This document shows, piece after piece, positions 6,476-12,006 of a DNA stretch of 12,006 nt. This DNA is from CAYVGO01 sp964450725 (GTDB taxonomy: Bacteria > Bacteroidota > Bacteroidia > Bacteroidales > UBA932), in NCBI GenBank assembly GCA_964450725.1, contig CAYVGO010000061.1, forward strand, positions 1-12,006. The letters run 5' to 3'. Position numbers and translations under genes: made by a program. How positions within the stretch are numbered: the stretch's first letter is position 1; the number at the start of each line of letters is the position of its first letter. The notes beneath the pieces were generated by a model, which ran no database searches, was not told the origin of the DNA, and saw only the letters and a list, made by a program, of their open reading frames with translations.

Positions 6476-6497
6476 ACCCCTTATATTTTATAGGGGT
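6476..6497. promoter_or_regulatory. Inverted repeat beside the glnN promoter
   Basis: ACCCC (6476-6480) and GGGGT (6493-6497) form a 5-bp inverted repeat, with further TATA pairing inside if one base bulges. It lies just upstream of the -33 element of glnN, a position suited to an operator. It could equally be a weak hairpin terminator, since T-rich sequence follows. Confidence 0.35.
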
Positions 6498-6499
6498 AA

Positions 6500-6531
6500 T
6501 TTCTTTTTCTCTATACTTTTCTCTATCTTTG
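6500..6531 (+). promoter_or_regulatory. Promoter of the glnN-yjbQ-sdaA operon
   Basis: TATCTTTG (6524-6531) fits the Bacteroidetes -7 consensus exactly. TTTC (6500-6503) lies 20 bp upstream and matches three of four -33 bases. The ATG at 6575 is 43 bp downstream of the -7 box. Confidence 0.55.
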
Positions 6532-6574
6532 CACTGTTTTTCAACAGGGGTATATCAATAAAACAATTAAATCT

Positions 6575-8770
6575 ATGGAAAATCTCCGTTTCTCGGCATT
6601 GAAAGAAGTACGTCAGCGACAAATTACAGTTAACCACGAGGTAACTCCTCGAGCATCCACCTATTTCGGGATGAATGTCTTTGACCGGCAGAAAATGCGG
6701 AAATACCTCAGTAGCGAAGCCTACAAAAGCGTTATTCAAGCCATTGAAACCAACAGTAAGGTCGATAGAAAGATGGCACACCAAATTGCCACAGGCATGA
6801 AGTCTTGGGCTATAGAAATGGGGGCAACACATTATACTCACTGGTTCTTACCTTTAAATGATGCCACGGCAGAAAAGCATGATGCCTTCTTAGAATTAGA
6901 CCGACAAGGCGTTCCTTTTGAAAATTTCAGCGGAGATTTGTTGGTACAGCAAGAGCCCGATGCTTCAAGTTTTCCTCACGGCGGATTACGCAACACCTTT
7001 GAAGCTCGCGGATACACGGCTTGGGACCCGTCATCTCCGGCTTTCATTGTTGACGGCACACTATGTATTCCGACCATCTTCGTATCCTATCGCGGAGAGG
7101 CTTTAGACCATAAAGCTCCCCACCTTAAATCTTTAGCCGCCTTAGACCGTGCAGCGGTAGAGGTGTGCCAGTATTTTGACAAAGAGATAAAAAAAGTCAA
7201 TGTAACCTTAGGAATAGAGCAGGAGTATTTTATTGTTGACGAGGCACTTTATACCGCTCGACCCGACATGATGTTTACCGGACGTACCATTTTAGGAAAT
7301 CTTTCCGCAAAAGACCAACAATTGGAGGACCACTACTTCGGAACAATTCCGCAACGAGTTTCAAGATTTATGAAAGAGATAGAATGTGAGGCTTACAAAC
7401 TCGGCATTCCCTTAAAAACCCGTCATAATGAAGTAGCACCGAATCAATTTGAGTGCGCTCCCGTATTTGAAGAAGCCAATTTAGCCGTTGACCACAATCA
7501 ACTGCTAATGACGATTATGAGAAGAATCGGGAAACGTCATAAACTGCGTGTACTGTTTCATGAAAAACCTTTTGCCGGAGTAAATGGCTCAGGAAAACAC
7601 TGCAACTGGTCTTTAATTACAGATACGGGCGTAAACTTGTTGGCACCGGGGAAAACACCGCGTAACAATTTACAGTTTCTGACCTTCTTTATCTGTACTA
7701 TTCGTGCCATTGCCGAACACGGGCACTTAGTCATGAGTACGGTGGCTAATTACAACAACTCTTATCGCCTGGGAGGACATGAAGCCCCTCCCGCCATTAT
7801 GTCCACCTTCTTAGGCACCACACTGACAGAAGTTTTACGTTCGATAGTAGAAAAGGTGGGAGACAAAAAGTTGACTTCTGACGAAAAAACAGAATTAAAA
7901 TTAGACATTATCGGCAAAATTCCCGAAATTTTACCCGACAATACCGACCGTAATCGTACCTCACCCTTTGCTTTTACCGGCAACAGGTTTGAGTTTAGAG
8001 CCGTAGGTTCTTCCGGCAACTGTGCTGCGCCGATGTTGATGTTAAATGCCGCCGTAACCCAGCAACTTATCCGTTTTAAGGCAGACACGGAAGCCACTTT
8101 AATTGAAAAGAAAAACTGGAAAAAAGATGAAGCCATTCTCCATATATTAAGAAAATATATTATAGAATCTCTTGATGTTATTTTTGACGGTAACGGATAT
8201 AGTCCCGCTTGGGTGAAAGAGGCTGAAAAGCGAGGGTTACGGACTATCAACGATGTCCCTAATGCCATCAAGGTATTATTAGAAGAAGCGACCGTAGCAC
8301 TTTTTAAAGAGACTGAAATTCTTTCTGAAAAAGAGTTAGAATCACGGGCAGAAGTCAGGTTTGAGATTTATGTCAAGAAGATACAGATTGAAGCCAGAGT
8401 GTTGACCGACCTTGCGCGCAACCATGCCATACCTGCCGCCATTCGCTATCAGAATATACTGTTAGAAAATGTCAAAGGAATCAAAGAGATATTTCCTAAA
8501 GAGTATCAAAACATAGCCTCGCACGCCATTAAAACATTACAACAAATCGGACAACATATCCAAAACATTGAAAGCGGAATTGAAAACTTACTGACCGAAG
8601 CACAGAAAGTAAACCGGATAGAAGACCTTTACGAAAAATCTAAAGCATACAGCGAAACAATAATTCCTTACTTTGCTCCGATTCGTCATGAGATAGACAG
8701 TCTTGAAAAAATTGTCGAAGACCAACTTTGGACATTACCCAAATACCGAGAATTGCTATTTCTAAGATAA
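6575..8770 (+). CDS. glnN: Glutamine synthetase type III
   Basis: This enzyme makes glutamine from glutamate, ammonia and ATP in the cytoplasm. At 731 residues it is the large GSIII form, a dodecamer common in Bacteroidetes and distinct from GSI (about 450-470 residues). Visible family landmarks are the N-terminal STYFGMNVFDRQKMRKYL, ATHYTHWFLPL with EKHDAF, QQEPDASSFPHGGLRNTFEA, the metal-binding GIEQEYFIVDEALY (from residue 213), RHNEVAPNQFECAP, FHEKPFAGVNGSGKHCNWS (from residue 328), NTDRNRTSPFAF and NRFEFRAVGSSGN (from residue 470). The C-terminal 180 residues are the helical extension of GSIII. The start is set by the family N-terminus and promoter spacing. yjbQ follows by 6 bp. Ammonia from the downstream serine dehydratase is a plausible substrate source. 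Confidence 0.97.
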   Translation: MENLRFSALKEVRQRQITVNHEVTPRASTYFGMNVFDRQKMRKYLSSEAYKSVIQAIETNSKVDRKMAHQIATGMKSWAIEMGATHYTHWFLPLNDATAEKHDAFLELDRQGVPFENFSGDLLVQQEPDASSFPHGGLRNTFEARGYTAWDPSSPAFIVDGTLCIPTIFVSYRGEALDHKAPHLKSLAALDRAAVEVCQYFDKEIKKVNVTLGIEQEYFIVDEALYTARPDMMFTGRTILGNLSAKDQQLEDHYFGTIPQRVSRFMKEIECEAYKLGIPLKTRHNEVAPNQFECAPVFEEANLAVDHNQLLMTIMRRIGKRHKLRVLFHEKPFAGVNGSGKHCNWSLITDTGVNLLAPGKTPRNNLQFLTFFICTIRAIAEHGHLVMSTVANYNNSYRLGGHEAPPAIMSTFLGTTLTEVLRSIVEKVGDKKLTSDEKTELKLDIIGKIPEILPDNTDRNRTSPFAFTGNRFEFRAVGSSGNCAAPMLMLNAAVTQQLIRFKADTEATLIEKKNWKKDEAILHILRKYIIESLDVIFDGNGYSPAWVKEAEKRGLRTINDVPNAIKVLLEEATVALFKETEILSEKELESRAEVRFEIYVKKIQIEARVLTDLARNHAIPAAIRYQNILLENVKGIKEIFPKEYQNIASHAIKTLQQIGQHIQNIESGIENLLTEAQKVNRIEDLYEKSKAYSETIIPYFAPIRHEIDSLEKIVEDQLWTLPKYRELLFLR

Positions 8771-8776
8771 AAATTT

Positions 8777-9193
8777 ATGAAGTCTTACCGCAAAGAACTA
8801 TGGTTTAATACGCCGCAGCGTAGAGCCTATATTAACATAACCACTCAACTTGAAGCATGTTTAAAGGAGAGTAATATCCGAGAAGGATTACTGCTTTGTA
8901 ATGCAATGCACATCACAGCCAGCGTATTTATTAATGACGATGAATCGGGATTACATCACGACTTTGAAGTCTGGTTAGAAAAATTAGCTCCCGAAAAACC
9001 TCATAGCCAATACAAACACAATGGATTTGAAGACAATGGAGATGCTCACTTGAAACGTCAGGTAATGGGTAGAGAAGTTGTCGTGGCGATTACCGACGGA
9101 AAACTTGATTTAGGAACGTGGGAACAAATCTTCTACGGAGAGTTTGACGGAAAAAGAAATAAACGGGTATTAGTAAAAATTATTGGAGAATAA
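8777..9193 (+). CDS. yjbQ: YjbQ / UPF0047 family protein
   Basis: The 138-residue protein is a complete UPF0047 (YjbQ) domain: FNTPQRRAYINIT near the start, then LLLCNAMHITASVFINDDESGLHHDFE with the conserved His and Asp/Glu cluster, the DNGDAHLKRQVMGREVVVAI block, and the signature GKLDLGTWEQIFYGEFDGKRNKRVLVKIIGE-type C-terminus (positions about 108-138). The family forms trimers with a putative metal site. E. coli YjbQ has been reported to have weak thiamine phosphate synthase activity, but the true role is not established. It sits 6 bp after glnN and its stop codon directly abuts the sdaA start, so translation is probably coupled. Confidence 0.93.
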   Translation: MKSYRKELWFNTPQRRAYINITTQLEACLKESNIREGLLLCNAMHITASVFINDDESGLHHDFEVWLEKLAPEKPHSQYKHNGFEDNGDAHLKRQVMGREVVVAITDGKLDLGTWEQIFYGEFDGKRNKRVLVKIIGE

Positions 9194-10402
9194 ATGATGG
9201 AAAGTATTACCAAACTATTCAGAATAGGCAATGGCCCTTCAAGTAGTCATACGATTGGACCTCGCAAAGCGTCAGAAAGATTTCAAGCCCAACATCCCGA
9301 TGCCTCTCAATATCATGTTACCCTTTACGGAGCATTAGCCGCTACAGGTAAAGGACACTTGACCGACAAAGCCATCCTTGATGTACTGTCAACAGAACGT
9401 ACTGTCATAGATTGGCAACCTCAGGTATTCTTACCTTTTCACCCTAATGCCATGAAGTTTGAAGCCCGCAATGCAGAGGGAGAAATCTTAGGCAGTATTA
9501 TACTCTACAGCGTCGGCGGAGGAAAGGTCATGGCAGAAGGAGAGACATTTTCTGAAGAACCGATTTATCCTCAAAGCACCATCACCGATATTCTAACGGC
9601 CATTGAAAAACAGGGACTCAACTTTTGGGAATACGTCTTACAATATGAAGATAAAGACATTTTAGACTATCTGTTTGAAGTGTGGCAAGTGATGCAGCAG
9701 TCTGTAGAAGAGGGGTTAGACGCAGAAGGCGTACTGCCCGGAGAGTTATGCTTACGTCGAAAAGCCGCATCATATTATTTAAAGGCTAAAAGTTACAAAC
9801 CTTCATTACAAGGACGTTGCTTTGTTACTGCTTATGCCCTTGCAGTATCGGAACATAATGCCGGCGGAGGAAAAATTGTTACCGCGCCCACCTGCGGCTC
9901 TTCGGGGGTATTACCTGCCGTATTATATCATCTGAAAAAGAATCATGAAAGCAGTGATAAGAGAATTTTATACGCATTAGCTACAGCTGGATTGTTTGCC
10001 AATGTCATTAAAACTAATGCCTCTATTTCAGGAGCAGATGTAGGTTGTCAAGGAGAAGTAGGCTCAGCTTGTGCTATTGCAGCAGCGGCAGCAAATCAAT
10101 TATTCGGCGGTACGATTTATCAGATAGAATATGCTGCCGAAATGGGTTTGGAACATCATTTGGGACTTACTTGCGACCCTATTTGCGGATTAGTACAAGT
10201 GCCTTGTATTGAAAGGAACTCCGTAGGAGCATTGCGAGCATTAGATGCTAATCTTTATGCAATGATGTCAGACGGAAAACACTTGATAAGTTTTGACAAA
10301 GTAGTAGAAACCATGAAACAGACAGGAAAAGATTTGCCCAGTTTATACAAAGAAACTGCCGAAGGAGGCTTGGCATTATTGGCTAAACCTCAAGCCAAAT
10401 AG
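9194..10402 (+). CDS. sdaA: L-serine ammonia-lyase (serine dehydratase), single-chain Fe-S type
   Basis: The enzyme converts L-serine to pyruvate and ammonia with an oxygen-sensitive [4Fe-4S] cluster. The 402-residue protein has the N-terminal beta domain (GNGPSSSHTIGPRKASERF, YGALAATGKGHLTD, SVGGGK) fused to the alpha domain (APTCGSSGVLPAV, NASISGADVGCQGEVGSACAI, GLTCDPICGLVQVPCIERN). Cluster ligands Cys285, Cys327 and Cys338 keep the 42 and 11 residue spacing of E. coli SdaA Cys343, Cys385 and Cys396. It is about 50 residues shorter than E. coli SdaA, mostly within the N-terminal domain. Translation may start at ATG 9194, right after the yjbQ TAA, or at the next ATG (9197). It is last in the glnN operon and releases ammonia that glutamine synthetase can use. 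Confidence 0.96.
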   Translation: MMESITKLFRIGNGPSSSHTIGPRKASERFQAQHPDASQYHVTLYGALAATGKGHLTDKAILDVLSTERTVIDWQPQVFLPFHPNAMKFEARNAEGEILGSIILYSVGGGKVMAEGETFSEEPIYPQSTITDILTAIEKQGLNFWEYVLQYEDKDILDYLFEVWQVMQQSVEEGLDAEGVLPGELCLRRKAASYYLKAKSYKPSLQGRCFVTAYALAVSEHNAGGGKIVTAPTCGSSGVLPAVLYHLKKNHESSDKRILYALATAGLFANVIKTNASISGADVGCQGEVGSACAIAAAAANQLFGGTIYQIEYAAEMGLEHHLGLTCDPICGLVQVPCIERNSVGALRALDANLYAMMSDGKHLISFDKVVETMKQTGKDLPSLYKETAEGGLALLAKPQAK

Positions 10403-10424
10403 AGATGTGGCATGCCGCGTCTCT
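10401..10424. repeat. GC-rich palindromic hairpin between convergent genes
   Basis: Bases 10401-10424 fold on themselves: AGAGA pairs with TCTCT and the centre GGCATGCC is a perfect palindrome, with two G-U pairs between, giving a stem of about 10 bp around a CATG loop. It overlaps the sdaA stop codon (TAG 10400-10402) and is followed at 10431-10440 by a pyrimidine/T run. It may terminate sdaA transcription. The sequence also resembles a dispersed REP-like palindrome (AGAGACGCGGCATGCCGCGTCTCT type) that I recall from intergenic regions of many genomes. Confidence 0.55.
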
Positions 10425-10460
10425 ACATTACTTCCTTTTTCGCCATTCGTTTTCATTTTA

Positions 10461-11846
10461 CTACACTATATTTCTTTTCAACTTTTCGGCATAATCGTCA
10501 ATGCGCATCAGTTCTTGGGGAATTTTAATGGCTTGAGGGCAGTGTATCAAACATTGATTACAGCCAATACAGTGATTTGCCTGACGCAGTTTCGGTACAG
10601 AGCGGTCATAGCCAATTAAAAAAGCACGTCGGGCTTTACGGTAGTTTTCGCTTTGGCTGCTTTCAGGGTAATTATCTTCACAAACACATTTATTGTAATG
10701 TAGAAATACCGAAGGAATATCAATACCATAAGGACAGGGCATACAATATTGACAGGCTGTACAAGGAATGAGCGGATATTCAATCATCATCTTTGCGGTA
10801 TCCATTAACAGTTGATTTTCTTGTTCGGTTACCGGTTCTAAGGGAGAATAAGTACGAATATTGTCTTGCAAATGTTCCATATAGGTCATTCCACTCAACA
10901 CGGTCAGTACGCTTTCCGGCGTACCGGCATAGCGAAATGCCCAAGATGCCACACTGTCATTGACTCGTTGTTGTTTAAGCCGTCCTGCAAGGTAATCGGG
11001 CAGGCCGGCAAGCCGTCCTCCCAATAGAGGTTCCATAACGACAGCCTGTATTCCTCTTTTTTCTAACTCTCCCAAAAGATATTCAGCGTCGGTGTTTCTG
11101 GGATTAACCTCCTTGGCATACAGCCAATCGACGTAATTCAATTGTATTTGTACAAAGTCCCACCGATATTTATCATGTTGCGACAAGAGATAATCAAAGA
11201 CTTCGATTTCTCCATGATAAGAAAATCCAAGGTTGCGAATACGTCCGGCAGTACGTTCTTCAACCAAGAAGTCAAGTATGCCGTTATCAAGATAGCGACC
11301 TCTCAAGGCTTCCATTCCGCCAAGTCCGATGGCATGGAGGAGCATGTAGTCTAAATAATCTACCTGTAGATATTGTCGTGAGTTTTGGTAAATCTTCAGT
11401 GATGCTTGGCGACTCCAACTCTCCGGAGCAAAGTTCGACAGTTTGGTCGCAATAAAATATTTATCTCTTGCGTGACGGCTTAAGGCAATACCCGTAGAAC
11501 GTTCCGACCATCCCTGAACGTAAGCAGGCGATGTATCAAAGTAGTTTACCCCGTGGGCTATAGCATAATCCACCAATTCATTGACAGCCTCCTGGTCAAT
11601 AACATTACCGTCTGCCGCCGGTGTTGACAGGAGAGGCCACCGCATGCAGCCATAACCTAATAATGATATTTTATTTTGGGTGATGGCAGAAGTACGATAA
11701 GTCATCTTGTCTGTAGGCACATCGCTTACAGCATTACCACCTCTGGTATTGTTATTATTACAGCCGGTCAGTGCCGCCGCCGTTACGGCAGTGCTGCCAC
11801 CGATTACTTTTAGAAAATTACGTCGATTGATGGTGTTGTTTGACAT
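10461..11846 (-). CDS. Tat-exported aldo/keto reductase lipoprotein with C-terminal 4Fe-4S ferredoxin domain
   Basis: The 461-residue protein opens with a twin-arginine signal (RRNFLK, 8-13) and a hydrophobic segment ending in a lipobox-like LTGC (Cys29), so it is probably folded with cofactor, exported and perhaps lipid-anchored. Residues about 48-335 are an aldo/keto reductase barrel with the catalytic tetrad Asp104, Tyr109, Lys135 and His171 (FDTSPAY, ATKLS, LLHAIG). The C-terminus carries two ferredoxin motifs, CTACQYCMPCP (Cys362, 365, 368, 371) and CIGCNQCLIHCP (Cys426, 429, 432, 436), enough for two [4Fe-4S] clusters. Such proteins are common in Bacteroidetes; substrate and redox partner are unknown. 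It converges on sdaA with a 58-bp gap. The ATG at 11846 places the Tat motif correctly. Confidence 0.93.
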   Translation of the reverse strand: MSNNTINRRNFLKVIGGSTAVTAAALTGCNNNNTRGGNAVSDVPTDKMTYRTSAITQNKISLLGYGCMRWPLLSTPAADGNVIDQEAVNELVDYAIAHGVNYFDTSPAYVQGWSERSTGIALSRHARDKYFIATKLSNFAPESWSRQASLKIYQNSRQYLQVDYLDYMLLHAIGLGGMEALRGRYLDNGILDFLVEERTAGRIRNLGFSYHGEIEVFDYLLSQHDKYRWDFVQIQLNYVDWLYAKEVNPRNTDAEYLLGELEKRGIQAVVMEPLLGGRLAGLPDYLAGRLKQQRVNDSVASWAFRYAGTPESVLTVLSGMTYMEHLQDNIRTYSPLEPVTEQENQLLMDTAKMMIEYPLIPCTACQYCMPCPYGIDIPSVFLHYNKCVCEDNYPESSQSENYRKARRAFLIGYDRSVPKLRQANHCIGCNQCLIHCPQAIKIPQELMRIDDYAEKLKRNIV

Positions 11847-12006
11847 CTTCTTTCTTCTTTATTATTTTACAATTTTAAGTATTTTATTTTAGTAACTGTA
11901 TGCAAGCAAAATGAACTTAGAAACAGGTACCTATCCGTCCGTTCTCTTTCCGCAGTTGTGCTGGACACTTTCCCGACTTGGGGAAACTTGCCGCAGACTT
12001 GCAGGA
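11847..12006. other. Upstream region of the aldo/keto reductase, then GC-richer tail
   Basis: Bases 11847-11905 are AT-rich leader of the minus-strand gene; I see only a weak match to a -7 box (TCATTTTG on the minus strand, 11915-11908). From about 11920 the composition turns GC-richer. There, ACTT recurs at 11967, 11976, 11986 and 11997, and TTTCCC-gacttg-GGGAAA (11969-11986) can form a hairpin. A plus-strand frame is open from ATG 11911 to the window end (32 codons) but resembles no protein I know. Confidence 0.45.

Larger units (their letters stand above)
5560..6574. other. 1-kb intergenic region holding a 21-bp repeat array and the glnN promoter
   Basis: No convincing gene lies between the terminator and glnN. 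Bases 5560-5719 are AT-rich and hold only a small palindrome (AGAACGTTCT near 5627-5636). Bases 5720-6263 are the 21-bp-periodic array described separately. Bases 6264-6475 are pyrimidine-rich on the plus strand and unremarkable except for a 16-bp AT palindrome at 6453-6468 (TAATTATA-TATAATTA). Bases 6476-6531 hold an inverted repeat and the glnN promoter. Confidence 0.7.

Noticed and set aside
7762..8271. 169-codon minus-strand frame inside glnN
   Set aside because: Antisense to highly conserved glutamine synthetase blocks, which fully explain the sequence.
10407..10619. 70-codon plus-strand frame (MACRVSTLLPF...)
   Set aside because: Begins in the palindromic hairpin and then lies antisense to the end of the aldo/keto reductase gene; no protein-like pattern.
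11911..12006. Possible start of a plus-strand gene at the right edge
   Set aside because: Only 32 codons are visible, composition is unlike the neighbours, and the residues (MNLETGTYPSVLFPQL...) match no family I recognise.

Overview
The window looks like part of a Bacteroidia (probably Bacteroidales) genome. The YebC homologue is of the Bacteroides type (N-terminus MGRAFEYRKA...), the glutamine synthetase is the large type III enzyme typical of that group, the secreted proteins carry InlB-like repeats, start codons lack a Shine-Dalgarno sequence, and several genes are preceded by the Bacteroidetes promoter motif TAnnTTTG. The DNA is AT-rich. A run of exactly 100 N (4910-5009) marks a scaffold join, so this is a draft or metagenome assembly and the real gap length is unknown.

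Layout. Bases 1-567 (minus) hold the 5' part of a secreted InlB-repeat protein with a GTG start; it runs off the left edge. After a 0.4-kb AT-rich intergenic region comes a plus-strand run of yebC-type regulator, apbE (FMN transferase lipoprotein) and queE (7-carboxy-7-deazaguanine synthase). Converging on it with a 13-bp gap is a minus-strand pair: a DUF59/MIP18 Fe-S assembly protein and queG (epoxyqueuosine reductase). QueE and QueG act early and last in queuosine synthesis; both need [4Fe-4S] clusters. Next come a lipoprotein with a Listeria-Bacteroides repeat, broken by the N gap, and a small gene of unknown function ending in a strong hairpin terminator.

Bases 5560-6574 contain no convincing gene. 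Their core (5720-6263) is a 21-bp-periodic repeat array: a left part of about 9.5 units and a right part in which five 21-bp units form a 105-bp higher-order unit present three times plus a fragment. This is the most unusual structure in the window.

A probable operon follows: glnN (type III glutamine synthetase), yjbQ (UPF0047) and sdaA (single-chain Fe-S L-serine dehydratase). Serine deamination releases ammonia that glutamine synthetase can recapture. The window closes with a convergent minus-strand gene for a Tat-exported aldo/keto-reductase lipoprotein with a C-terminal ferredoxin domain, then a short GC-richer non-coding tail.

I found no tRNA, rRNA, CRISPR array, transposase or phage gene, and no convincing new defence or biosynthetic system. 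The 21/105-bp array is the best candidate for something undescribed.
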